A DNA stretch of 64,000 nucleotides from the NCBI RefSeq assembly GCF_000938255.1, contig NZ_JYMR01000004.1, positions 393,185 through 457,184 on the forward strand, given 5' to 3'. Position 1 is the stretch's first letter; every line of letters begins with the position of its first letter. The stretch is from Bradyrhizobium sp. LTSP849. GTDB taxonomy: Bacteria > Pseudomonadota > Alphaproteobacteria > Rhizobiales > Xanthobacteraceae. Position numbers and translations under genes: made by a program. Below the pieces are notes generated by a model that saw only the letters and a list, made by a program, of their open reading frames with translations, was not told the origin of the DNA and made no database searches. Positions 26,726 through 37,503 of the stretch are shown piece by piece.

Positions 26726-27235
26726 ATGACTGACCTCGCTGTCCAACTCCCCGAGACCAGCCGCCGCCTCGACGCCATCGATCGCAAGATCCTGATGGTG
26801 CTTCAGGACGATGCTTCCCTGTCGGTTGCCGAGATCGGAGACCGGGTCGGACTGTCCTCGACCCCCTGCTGGAAGCGCATCCAGCGCCTGGAAGCTGACG
26901 GCGTGATCACCAAGCGGGTGGCACTGGTCGACCAGAACAAGATCGGGCTCGGCATCTCCGTGTTCGTGTCGGTCGAGAGCTCCGATCATTCGGACGCATG
27001 GCTGAAGAAATTCGCCGAGGCCGTCAGTGCCATGCCCGAAGTGATGGAGTTCTATCGCATGGCCGGCGACGTCGACTACATGCTGCGCGTCGTAGTCGCG
27101 GACATGCAGGCCTATGACATCTTCTACAAGAAGCTGATCAGCGCCGTGCCGCTGAAGAACGTCACCTCGCGCTTCGCGATGGAGAAGATCAAGTCGGTCA
27201 CGGCGCTCCCGATTCCGGCGGTGGTGGCGGCTTAA
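26726..27235 (+). CDS. Lrp/AsnC-family transcriptional regulator
   Basis: 169-residue regulator: N-terminal winged helix-turn-helix (about 14-65, LSVAEIGDRVGLSSTPCWKR) and a C-terminal RAM ligand-binding domain (about 80-160, VFVSVESSDHSDAWLKKFAE). Lrp/AsnC proteins sense amino acids and often control amino-acid transport or catabolism. Upstream, TTGCGA (26661) and TATAAG (26682) are 15 bases apart and could form a weak promoter. It may control the amino-acid importer upstream (inference). Confidence 0.9.
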   Translation: MTDLAVQLPETSRRLDAIDRKILMVLQDDASLSVAEIGDRVGLSSTPCWKRIQRLEADGVITKRVALVDQNKIGLGISVFVSVESSDHSDAWLKKFAEAVSAMPEVMEFYRMAGDVDYMLRVVVADMQAYDIFYKKLISAVPLKNVTSRFAMEKIKSVTALPIPAVVAA

Positions 27236-27255
27236 GACTCACCACACGAAAAAGC

Positions 27256-27285
27256 TGTCATCGCCCGGCTCGATGACCGGGCGAT
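27256..27285. repeat. Solitary family A hairpin
   Basis: tgtcatcgcccggctcgatg followed by accgggcgat: one family A arm with cgcccgg/ccgggcg stem and no inverted partner, lying between the convergent Lrp and phosphohexomutase genes. Confidence 0.7.
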
Positions 27286-27308
27286 TCGGCGAGCGCGCGC
27301 CCCGCTGC

Positions 27309-28808
27309 TCAGATCTTCTGATTGTACTCGCCGACTTCGGGATGCGTGCGCAACACGCTGTTCACCATCTCGAACATGTCGTGCATGCGCTGCTCGGAGA
27401 CCGGGCTCTCGACCACGACCACGAGCTCGGGTTTGTTGGAGGAGGCGCGCACCAGCCCCCAGCTGCCGTCTTCGACCGTGACGCGCACGCCGTTGACGGT
27501 GACGAGATCGCGGATCGCCTGGCCGCCGATCTTGGCGCCCTTCGCCTGCAAGCCTTCAAAGTGCTTCACGACCTGGTCGATGACGCCGTATTTGACCTCG
27601 TCGGCGCAATGCGGCGACATGGTCGGCGACGACCAGGTCTTTGGCAGCGCGTTCTTCAAGTCCGCCATCGACTTGCCGGGCGCGCGATCGAGCATGTCGC
27701 AGATCGCGAGCGCCGAGACCAGGCCGTCGTCATAGCCGCGTCCATACGGCTTGTTGAAGAAGAAATGGCCGGATTTCTCGAAGCCGGCGAGCGCGCCGGT
27801 CTCGTGAGTGCGGCGCTTCATGTAGGAATGGCCGGTCTTCCAATAGGTGGTCTTTGCGCCCTGCTTCTGGAGCACCGGATCGGTGATGAAGAGGCCGGTC
27901 GACTTCACGTCGACGATGAACTGCGCGTCCTTGTGGATCGCCGACATGTCGCGCGCCAGCATCACGCCGACCTTATCGGCAAAAATCTCCTCGCCGGTGT
28001 TGTCGACGACGCCGCAGCGATCGCCGTCACCGTCGAAGCCAAGGCCGACATCGGCCTTGTGCTGGAGCACCGCGTCGCGGATCGCGTGCAGCATTTCCAT
28101 ATCTTCCGGATTCGGATTGTATTTCGGGAAGGTGTGGTCGAGCTCGGTGTCGAGCGGGATCACCTCGCAGCCGATCGCTTCCAGCACCTGCGGCGCGAAT
28201 GCGCCGGCGGTACCGTTGCCACAGGCCGCAACGACTTTCAGCTTGCGCTTGAGCTTCGGACGATTGGTGAGATCGGCGATGTAGCGCGCCGGATAGTTCT
28301 CGTGGAATTGGTAGGAGCCGCCGGCCTTGTTCTTGAAATCGGCATTGAGCACGATTTCCTTCAGCCGCGTCATCTCGTCCGGGCCAAACGTCAGCGGGCG
28401 GTTGGCGCCCATCTTCACGCCGGTCCAGCCATTGTCGTTGTGCGAGGCCGTGACCATGGCGCAGCAGGGCACGTCGAGGTCGAACTGCGCGAAATAGGCC
28501 ATCGGCGTTACCGCCAGGCCGATGTCGTGCACCTTGCAGCCCGCCGCCATCAGGCCGGAGATCAGCGCATATTTGATCGAGGCCGAATAGCCGCGGAAAT
28601 CATGACCAGTGACGATCTCCTGGCTGACGCCGAGTTCGGCGATCAGCGCCCCCAGCCCCATGCCGAGCGCCTGTATCCCCATCAGGTTGATTTCCTTTTG
28701 GAACAGCCAGCGCGCGTCGTATTCGCGGAAACCCGTGGCCTTCACCATCGGCTCGGATTCGAAGGCATAGGTGTTGGGCAGCAACACTGACTTTGGCTTG
28801 GGAAACAT
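27309..28808 (-). CDS. Phosphomannomutase/phosphoglucomutase
   Basis: 499-residue alpha-D-phosphohexomutase that interconverts hexose 1- and 6-phosphates. The phosphoserine loop is TASHN (120-124, S122), the metal loop FDGDGDRCG lies near residue 260, and the sugar-specificity loop and C-terminal phosphate-binding RASSNKPEL are present. It feeds GDP-mannose or UDP-glucose synthesis, fitting with the UDP-glucose dehydrogenase gene 5 kb away and surface polysaccharide production. Length fits the AlgC/PMM-PGM type. Confidence 0.92.
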   Translation of the reverse strand: MFPKPKSVLLPNTYAFESEPMVKATGFREYDARWLFQKEINLMGIQALGMGLGALIAELGVSQEIVTGHDFRGYSASIKYALISGLMAAGCKVHDIGLAVTPMAYFAQFDLDVPCCAMVTASHNDNGWTGVKMGANRPLTFGPDEMTRLKEIVLNADFKNKAGGSYQFHENYPARYIADLTNRPKLKRKLKVVAACGNGTAGAFAPQVLEAIGCEVIPLDTELDHTFPKYNPNPEDMEMLHAIRDAVLQHKADVGLGFDGDGDRCGVVDNTGEEIFADKVGVMLARDMSAIHKDAQFIVDVKSTGLFITDPVLQKQGAKTTYWKTGHSYMKRRTHETGALAGFEKSGHFFFNKPYGRGYDDGLVSALAICDMLDRAPGKSMADLKNALPKTWSSPTMSPHCADEVKYGVIDQVVKHFEGLQAKGAKIGGQAIRDLVTVNGVRVTVEDGSWGLVRASSNKPELVVVVESPVSEQRMHDMFEMVNSVLRTHPEVGEYNQKI

Positions 28809-28964
28809 TGAGACGGTCTCGTGAAAATGGCGGGAATTGATGCAGCCTTAGCGAATGCCGGGCCACAGCGGAAGGCGGGAATGAGGGCTTATGGCGGATA
28901 ATTGCGGCAGTTTGGCAACGGGAACCTCGCCTAGACAGAGACCAGCATATCTAGCCAAGACCGG

Positions 28965-29312
28965 CTAACCCTGCAGGCGTGCAATCTCCTCTTCGACTGC
29001 CGTCCGTAGAGGCGGCAGGGCCTGTTGAACGGTCTCCCACACCAAATGGGCAGCGACATCTTCATAGTTGTGCCGATAGACGTTCCCTGCCGCCGCCATC
29101 TGCTTCCATGCTATCGCTGGGTGCCTTGCCTTCAAGTTCTCGGGAAGCCGCCGCGATGCTTCCGAGATAATCTCCAGGCATCGCGTGACCGCATACACCG
29201 ATCTCAAATCTGCCGTGAAAGCTTCGCGGTCAAACCCTCGGGCAAACTCAACCGCCAGATCGATGTGGTGCAAAATATCCCGAAGCGTCCCGTCTGTGCG
29301 GTCAGAAGGCAT
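28965..29312 (-). CDS. HepT-like (DUF86) toxin/ribonuclease
   Basis: 115-residue HEPN-domain protein of the DUF86/HepT family. The active-site region reads GNVYRHNYEDV, giving the R-H-x-Y arrangement of HEPN RNases. The ATG at 29312 overlaps the partner gene by 11 bases; a TTG at 29333 is an alternative. In characterised HepT/MntA modules the HepT RNase is inactivated when MntA attaches AMP to the tyrosine of this motif. Here partner order is nucleotidyltransferase first, HepT second, on the minus strand. Confidence 0.87.
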   Translation of the reverse strand: MPSDRTDGTLRDILHHIDLAVEFARGFDREAFTADLRSVYAVTRCLEIISEASRRLPENLKARHPAIAWKQMAAAGNVYRHNYEDVAAHLVWETVQQALPPLRTAVEEEIARLQG

Positions 29313-29598
29313 AGACGGCCTGGGCTGTCGCAACGGATGCGACGTATGACTTCAGGCTGTCGCGGTTGACGACGTCAACCGGCTTATCGAAAAGATTGGC
29401 GATATATTCCTTGAGCTCGACGTATTCGAAGACAGTGATCCGCGCGTCCGGATCGATCTCTACCATGATATCGACGTCACTGCCGGAGTGGTTATCACCT
29501 CGGGCCACCGAACCAAACAACGCGGCATGCAAGACGCCCCGCTCACGCAGAGCAGGCTCGGACTGTCGCAGGATCGCTATCGCGTCGGGGCTGTTCAT
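29302..29598 (-). CDS. MntA-like minimal nucleotidyltransferase (antitoxin)
   Basis: 98-residue minimal nucleotidyltransferase. The catalytic motif GSVARGDNHSGSDVDIMVE (about 30-48) carries the GS and paired Asp (DVD) residues needed for metal-dependent AMP transfer. It forms a type VII-like toxin-antitoxin pair with the overlapping HepT gene. Neither gene is obviously truncated. The pair lies between phosphohexomutase and a protease gene with no other mobile-element sign. Confidence 0.88.
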   Translation of the reverse strand: MNSPDAIAILRQSEPALRERGVLHAALFGSVARGDNHSGSDVDIMVEIDPDARITVFEYVELKEYIANLFDKPVDVVNRDSLKSYVASVATAQAVYAF

Positions 29599-29657
29599 GG
29601 AACAAATATAACACGCCGCCTGCTCCAGCGGGAGGCCCCATCCAGCCCCGAAGGCCC

Positions 29658-30170
29658 TTACTGCTCCAGCACCATCTGGCCGTTGGCGTATTCGAAACGC
29701 TTGAGGCGGGACAGGAAGGAGAGGCCGAGCAGGTTTTCCGACAGCGCCTCGTCCGGCAGCACCATGGCATCGACGTCACGCACGACGAGGCCGCCGACGT
29801 CCAGCATGGCGATGCGGGCGCGCGCGGCCTTGATGGTGCCGTTGGCGGTGGTGACGGTGGCGTTGTACTCGCTGCGCGAGGGACGCAGGCCAAAGCGGGC
29901 GGCCGAGGTCTCGTTCAGCGCAACCACGGAAGCGCCGGTGTCGACCATGAAGCCGATGCGCTGGCCGTCGATGCGGCCCTCGGCCTGGAAATGACCGCGG
30001 CCATCGCGGGGAATGCTGAAGCTGCGGCTGCCGGCCTGCGCCGTTGACGCGGCCGCAATGGTCGTGCGCGGCGCTGACGTCGCGGAGGCGGAGCTGATCC
30101 TGTCCGCCATCTGCGCCATGAAGGTGCCCAGCCCGATCAGGATGGCCGCGAAGATCATTATGTTACGCAT
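29658..30170 (-). CDS. Membrane-anchored retropepsin-like aspartic protease (TIGR02281 type)
   Basis: 170 residues: an N-terminal membrane anchor (MRNIMIFAAILIGLGTFMAQ), an Ala/Ser/Thr-rich linker (to about 48), then a single-lobe aspartic protease domain with the active-site triplet FMVDTGAS (75-82; DTG 77-79), ALNE and the hydrophobic ENLLGLSFLSRL. Single-domain enzymes of this clan act as homodimers. Substrates in alphaproteobacteria are unknown. I chose ATG 30170 because the upstream extension has no homology and lies in the hrpB gap. Confidence 0.86.
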   Translation of the reverse strand: MRNIMIFAAILIGLGTFMAQMADRISSASATSAPRTTIAAASTAQAGSRSFSIPRDGRGHFQAEGRIDGQRIGFMVDTGASVVALNETSAARFGLRPSRSEYNATVTTANGTIKAARARIAMLDVGGLVVRDVDAMVLPDEALSENLLGLSFLSRLKRFEYANGQMVLEQ

Positions 30171-30297
30171 GACACCACTCGGAACGGAAAGCACGATTTC
30201 ACCACGCAACGCGCCCGCCTGCGAGCTACGCCGCGACCAGGCCGGTGTCATTTTGACGAAAAGGATGAGCGGACGGTTAATGCGGGGTCGTGATCTC

Positions 30298-32772
<2,475 letters not shown>

Positions 32773-32783
32773 AATCTCGCTTC

Positions 32784-32899
32784 CGTCATCACCCGCCTTA
32801 CGCGCGATTGCGCGCCGGGGCGGGTGATCCAGTAAACTCAGGTCCCAATCATCACGAAGATCGGGGTTACTGGATACCCCGCCTTCGCGGGGTATGACA
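32784..32899. repeat. Inverted hairpin pair (family A variant), gene-less
   Basis: Left arm cgtcatcacccgcc ... gggcgggtgatccagtaa with an enlarged loop (ttacgcgcgattgcgcgcc) and right arm ttactggataccccgccttc ending ggggtatgaca. Stem bases differ between arms (acccgc/gcgggt versus taccccg/cggggta) yet pairing within each arm is kept. It lies between hrpB and the UDP-glucose dehydrogenase gene. Confidence 0.82.
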
Positions 32900-32913
32900 A
32901 TCGTATGCCGCGA

Positions 32914-34230
32914 TCAGCCCTGAACCGGAGGCCGTCCGATGCTCTCATAGGTGAAGCCGGCCGCACGCATGTCTTCCGGGCGGAAGATGTTGCGGAGATC
33001 GACGACGACGGGTTGCGCCATGGTCGCCTTCAGCCGGTCGAGATCGAGCCCGCGGAACTGCGTCCATTCGGTGACGATGACGACCGCATCGGCGCCTTCA
33101 GCGCAGGAATACGCATCTTCGCAATAAATGATGCTGGGCAACTCGCCCTTGGCCTGCTCCATGCCGACGGGATCGTAGGCCTTGACCTTCGCGCCCATGT
33201 CGAGGAGGCCGGTGACGAGCGGGATCGACGGCGCGTCGCGCATATCATCCGTATCGGGCTTGAAGGTGAGGCCGAGCACAGCGATGGTCTTGCCGCGCAG
33301 CGAGCCGCCAAGCGCCTGGCTTACCTTCCGCGCCATCGCGCGCTTGCGGTTCTCGTTGACCGCCAGCACGGACTCGACGATGCGCAAGCTCACGTCATAG
33401 TCCTGCGCGATCTTGATCAGCGCCTTGGTGTCTTTCGGGAAGCAGGAGCCGCCGAAGCCTGGGCCGGCGTGCAAAAACTTCGTGCCGATGCGGTTGTCGA
33501 GGCCAATGCCGCGCGCGACCTCCTGCACGTTGGCGCCGACCTTTTCGGAGAGATCCGCGATCTCGTTGATGAAGGTGATCTTGGTCGCGAGGAACGCGTT
33601 CGCAGCGTATTTGATCATCTCGGCGGTGCGGCGTTCCGTGAACATCAGCGGCGCCTGGTTGAGCGACAGCGGGCGGTAGACGTCGCCCATCACCTTGCGG
33701 CCACGCTCGTCGGAGGTGCCGACCACGACGCGGTCGGGGAACTTGAAGTCGCGGATCGCGGCGCCTTCGCGCAGGAACTCGGGGTTGGAGGCGACGACGA
33801 CGTCGGCCTTGGGGTTAGCCTCGCGAATGATGCGCTCGACCTCGTCGCCGGTGCCGACCGGGACGGTCGATTTCGTCACCACGACGGTGAAGCCCGAGAG
33901 CGACTGCGCGATCTCGCGCGCAGCGGCGTAGACATAGGAGAGATCGGCGTGGCCATCGCCACGGCGCGACGGCGTGCCGACCGCGATGAACACGGCGTCG
34001 GCGTCCGCGACCGGCTTGGACAGGTCGGTGGTGAAATCGAGCCGCTTGGCCTTGACGTTGGTCGCGACCAGCTCGTCGAGCCCGGGCTCGTAGATCGGGA
34101 TCTCGCCGCGATGAAGCGCTGCGATCTTCTTCTCGTCCTTGTCGACGCAGGTGACGTCGTGACCGAAATCCGCAAAACAGGCTCCGGACACCAGTCCCAC
34201 ATAACCCGTGCCGATCATAGCGATGCGCAT
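32914..34230 (-). CDS. ugd: UDP-glucose 6-dehydrogenase
   Basis: 438-residue NAD-dependent enzyme oxidising UDP-glucose to UDP-glucuronate for surface polysaccharides. Rossmann GTGYVG (7-12), STVPVGTG (121-128) and the catalytic cysteine C263 in PGFGGSCFPKDT are visible, as is the C-terminal LTFKPDTDDMRDAPS. Divergent from an acyltransferase gene that may modify the same kinds of polymer (inference). Confidence 0.96.
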   Translation of the reverse strand: MRIAMIGTGYVGLVSGACFADFGHDVTCVDKDEKKIAALHRGEIPIYEPGLDELVATNVKAKRLDFTTDLSKPVADADAVFIAVGTPSRRGDGHADLSYVYAAAREIAQSLSGFTVVVTKSTVPVGTGDEVERIIREANPKADVVVASNPEFLREGAAIRDFKFPDRVVVGTSDERGRKVMGDVYRPLSLNQAPLMFTERRTAEMIKYAANAFLATKITFINEIADLSEKVGANVQEVARGIGLDNRIGTKFLHAGPGFGGSCFPKDTKALIKIAQDYDVSLRIVESVLAVNENRKRAMARKVSQALGGSLRGKTIAVLGLTFKPDTDDMRDAPSIPLVTGLLDMGAKVKAYDPVGMEQAKGELPSIIYCEDAYSCAEGADAVVIVTEWTQFRGLDLDRLKATMAQPVVVDLRNIFRPEDMRAAGFTYESIGRPPVQG

Positions 34231-34422
34231 GAATAACCCTGCCTGCGTTGGTTAACGAAACCCCAATTCGGGGCGGTTTAGCATTTTCCCGAGGAAAGAG
34301 AACAGTCTGCAGGCAAAAACCGGCACGCAAATTGTACCGGTAAAGAAATCGTAAACCGCAAGGGCCCACACTGCCCCACACCCGGACAGAGCCGGGCGGA
34401 ACTCGCTTCGAACAGGGACACC

Positions 34423-35490
34423 ATGACACCATCCGGCACAATCGCCGCGAGCAGAGGGCATCACGCCGCGGCCGCCGCGCGTGTCGATTGGGTCGACTAT
34501 GCCAAGGGCATCTGCATCGTCATGGTCGTGATGATGCATTCGGTGCTGGGGGTCGAGCTCGCCGCCGGCGAGACCGGTTTCATGCATGTCCTGGTGGCGT
34601 TCGCAAAGCCGTTTCGGATGCCGGACTTCTTCCTGATTTCGGGGCTGTTCCTGCCACTGGTGATCGATCGGGACTGGCGGACCTATCTCGACCGCAAGGT
34701 GGTGCATTTCGCTTATTTTTATGTCGTCTGGGTGACAATCCAGTTCGGCTTCAAGGCGCCTGCTTTCGCGGCCGAGACCGGCTGGCGCGACGCAGGGCTG
34801 CTGTATCTCGAATCCTTCATCGAGCCGTTCGGCACGCTCTGGTTCATTTACCTGCTGCCGATCTTTTTCATTGTCACAAAGCTGACACGGCGAATTTCCC
34901 CGCTCGCGATCTGGATCGTCGCGGCAGCGCTGGAGACGGCGCATGTGGCGACCGGCTGGACCGCAATCGACGAGTTCTGCGCGCGCTTCGTCTATTTCTA
35001 TTCGGGCTATTTGTTTGCGCCCTACGTGTTCGCGCTGTCGGATCGCGCGCGCAACCATTCCGCATGGGCGCTTGCAGCGCTCGCGGCCTGGGCCCTAATC
35101 AATGCGAGTGTGGTCGCGCTCGGCGCCAGCGAATGGAAGATCGTGTCACTCGTGCTCGGCTTCGCCGGCGCCTGTGCCATCATCACGATGGGCACGCTGC
35201 TCGCGCGCATCCGCTGGCTGAACTTTTTACGCTTCTGCGGCGCGCATTCTATCGTGATCTATCTCGGCTTCTTCCTGCCGATGGCGGCAACGCGCACGCT
35301 GCTGCTGCACACCGGCATCATTCCCGACATCGGCACAGTGTCGCTGATCGTGACCATCGTCGGCGTGATCGGCTCGCTGGCGATCTGGCAGGCCGCGCTC
35401 CGGCTCAATGCCGACTTCCTGTTCGAGCGGCCCGATGCATTCTGGATCGCACCGAAGAACGCCGCGCCGGTATTGCAGGCGGCGGAGTAG
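34423..35490 (+). CDS. Acyltransferase 3 family membrane protein
   Basis: 355-residue integral membrane protein of the acyltransferase-3 (OafA/NodX) family: around ten membrane helices, N-terminal VDWVDYAKGICIVMVVMMHS (about 21-40) with the conserved His, and RMPDFFLISGLFLP (the [RK]xPxFFxISGF-type motif). Such proteins O-acetylate or succinylate surface glycans. The neighbouring UDP-glucose dehydrogenase is consistent with exopolysaccharide or LPS modification; the actual acceptor is unknown. Confidence 0.88.
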   Translation: MTPSGTIAASRGHHAAAAARVDWVDYAKGICIVMVVMMHSVLGVELAAGETGFMHVLVAFAKPFRMPDFFLISGLFLPLVIDRDWRTYLDRKVVHFAYFYVVWVTIQFGFKAPAFAAETGWRDAGLLYLESFIEPFGTLWFIYLLPIFFIVTKLTRRISPLAIWIVAAALETAHVATGWTAIDEFCARFVYFYSGYLFAPYVFALSDRARNHSAWALAALAAWALINASVVALGASEWKIVSLVLGFAGACAIITMGTLLARIRWLNFLRFCGAHSIVIYLGFFLPMAATRTLLLHTGIIPDIGTVSLIVTIVGVIGSLAIWQAALRLNADFLFERPDAFWIAPKNAAPVLQAAE

Positions 35491-35495
35491 GCCGC

Positions 35496-36467
35496 TCAAG
35501 GTCGCAGATACAAGGCTCCCGTGGTACGTCCGGCTTCCAGGTCGGCCTGCGCCAGCGCCGCATCCCGAAGGCTGTAGGCTTTGCCGGTCACATGGAGCAC
35601 GCCATCGACCATCGCGGCAAGCACCCGCTCGGCAGAACGGCAGTACGCATCGGCATCGTTCATGTGAGCCATGACGCTCGGCCGCGCCAACATCAGGCTG
35701 CGCCGCGGCCCGAGATCGTGGACATCGACGGGCGGGATCGGCCCGGCCGACTGGCCAATACTCGCCACGACGCCAAATGGCCGCACGCAGCCTAGCGTCT
35801 TTTGCAACGTCATCCCCCCGACGCCGTCATAGGCGACATCGACGCCGCGTCCAGTAGTGAGATCGGCGACGGCCGCGGCAAAATCGGCGTCCCGCCCGAC
35901 AATCACATGACGCGCACCGGCTGCGCGGGCGATCTCGGCTTTCTCCGGCGAACCGACGGTCCCGATCACGACCGCCCCGAGTGCACTGGCCCAGCGCGTC
36001 AGGAGCTGCCCGAGCCCTCCCGCGGCACTATGGACGAGAATCGTCGTCCCGCGGCCGACAGGGAAAACGCGACTGAGCAGCATGTCGGCTGTAATGCTCT
36101 TGACGAACGCCGCGGCGACCGCCTCATCCGGCACGCTGGCGGGAAGCTTCACGCAGCGCCAGGACGGCAGATTGCGCTCAGACGCATAGGCACCGACCGG
36201 TGCGCCAGCGTAAGCGACGCGGTCCCCGACCGCGAGACCGGCGACCTCAGAACCCAGCGCCGCGACGATGCCCACCGCCTCAACGCCGGGAATGCGCTCG
36301 GGCGGAAGCGCGTAGAGACCGATGCGCTGATAGATGTCGATCGAATTGACGCCGATCGCGGTCTGCTGCAGCCGGATTTCGCCGCAGCCTGGCGGCGGCA
36401 GATCGGCGCTCGCCAGTTCGAGTTGTTCTACGCCACCGGGCGCCTTCAACCTCACGATCACAGCCAT
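35496..36467 (-). CDS. NADPH:quinone oxidoreductase family (zinc-free MDR)
   Basis: 323-residue medium-chain dehydrogenase/reductase of the quinone oxidoreductase group. No structural zinc cysteines are seen. The nucleotide-binding segment is VHSAAGGLGQLLTRWASALG (about 150-169), and the N-terminal GroES-like domain shows GVNSIDIYQRIGLY. Divergent from a LysR gene with 93 bases between, suggesting that the regulator controls it. Substrate unknown. Confidence 0.87.
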   Translation of the reverse strand: MAVIVRLKAPGGVEQLELASADLPPPGCGEIRLQQTAIGVNSIDIYQRIGLYALPPERIPGVEAVGIVAALGSEVAGLAVGDRVAYAGAPVGAYASERNLPSWRCVKLPASVPDEAVAAAFVKSITADMLLSRVFPVGRGTTILVHSAAGGLGQLLTRWASALGAVVIGTVGSPEKAEIARAAGARHVIVGRDADFAAAVADLTTGRGVDVAYDGVGGMTLQKTLGCVRPFGVVASIGQSAGPIPPVDVHDLGPRRSLMLARPSVMAHMNDADAYCRSAERVLAAMVDGVLHVTGKAYSLRDAALAQADLEAGRTTGALYLRP

Positions 36468-36560
36468 GTCGAGTTCTCCCGTCGATGATGGGGGACTATG
36501 GAATGATCCGAATATCTGCGAAACTGCTCATAACTGAGACTTCGTTGTGAGAATTCGCAC

Positions 36561-37403
36561 ATGGACTGGACCGACCTGCAGCATTTCCTGGCGCTCGCAC
36601 GTGAAGGCAGCCTGTCAGCCGCTGCAAAGATCCTCAACGTCGACCACGTCACCGTGGCCCGCCGCGTCGCCGCCCTGGAAGCATTCATGTCACTCAAGCT
36701 CGTGGACCGCAGGCCGCGCAGCTATGAGCTCACCGAAGACGGCAAGCGCATCGCCAAGATCGGAGCTCCGATGGCGGAGACGGCGTTTGCGGTGGAGCGC
36801 GCCGCGCTGGCCTCAAAATCCGAGATCGCCGGCGAGATCACGATCAGCGCGCCGCCTTCGTTGGCCAACCTCTTGATCGCGCCGAAGCTGATCCGGCTGC
36901 GGCAACAGCATCCTGGCATCCGGATCAAGCTGATCGGCGAGAAGCGCACAGCCTCGCTCAATCGCCGCGAGGCGGATCTGGCGCTTCGCCTGTCTCGTCC
37001 GACGGAGCCGGGGCTGATCGCCCGCAAGATCGGCTATTTCGAGTTCGCCCTCTACGGCTCGCCCGACTATCTGAAGACGACACAACCGCATGCTTTCGCC
37101 TTCGTCGCCTACGACGCCAGCATGGATGAGGTTCCTCAACAGCGGTGGCTGATGCGCTTCGCCGGCACGCGCGAGATCGTGCTTCGCACCAACGACCTTG
37201 AGAACCAGGCAGCAGCGGCCAGGACCGGAATTGGCCTCGCCGCCTTGCCAAGATTTCTTGGCGAGGCCGATCCGCGGCTGCAGCGCCATGACATCGGCGG
37301 GCGCCCGGTCGGGCGCGAGGTCTGGCTGGTTCTCCATCGCGACCTGCGCCGCACGCCGGCCGTGCGCGCGGTGGCAAGCTTCATCGAAGGCTGCCTGGCC
37401 TGA
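36561..37403 (+). CDS. LysR-family transcriptional regulator
   Basis: 280-residue LysR protein: winged helix-turn-helix (about 1-60, LSAAAKILNVDHVTVARRVA) and a periplasmic-binding-like effector domain (about 90-280). Divergently transcribed from the quinone oxidoreductase gene; the shared gap 36468-36560 is A/T-rich around 36507-36545 and is the likely operator region, though I could not define a clear T-N11-A box. Stop lies about 100 bases before polA. Confidence 0.9.
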   Translation: MDWTDLQHFLALAREGSLSAAAKILNVDHVTVARRVAALEAFMSLKLVDRRPRSYELTEDGKRIAKIGAPMAETAFAVERAALASKSEIAGEITISAPPSLANLLIAPKLIRLRQQHPGIRIKLIGEKRTASLNRREADLALRLSRPTEPGLIARKIGYFEFALYGSPDYLKTTQPHAFAFVAYDASMDEVPQQRWLMRFAGTREIVLRTNDLENQAAAARTGIGLAALPRFLGEADPRLQRHDIGGRPVGREVWLVLHRDLRRTPAVRAVASFIEGCLA

Positions 37404-37503
37404 TCTCGGAGGCTCTGCCGTCACCGCGATTTGCCTGTGCGAGTCGCCAAAATTGCGGCCTGTCGAGGCTGTCAAACCCCGCAAAAATTCATACATTGCG
37501 GTC

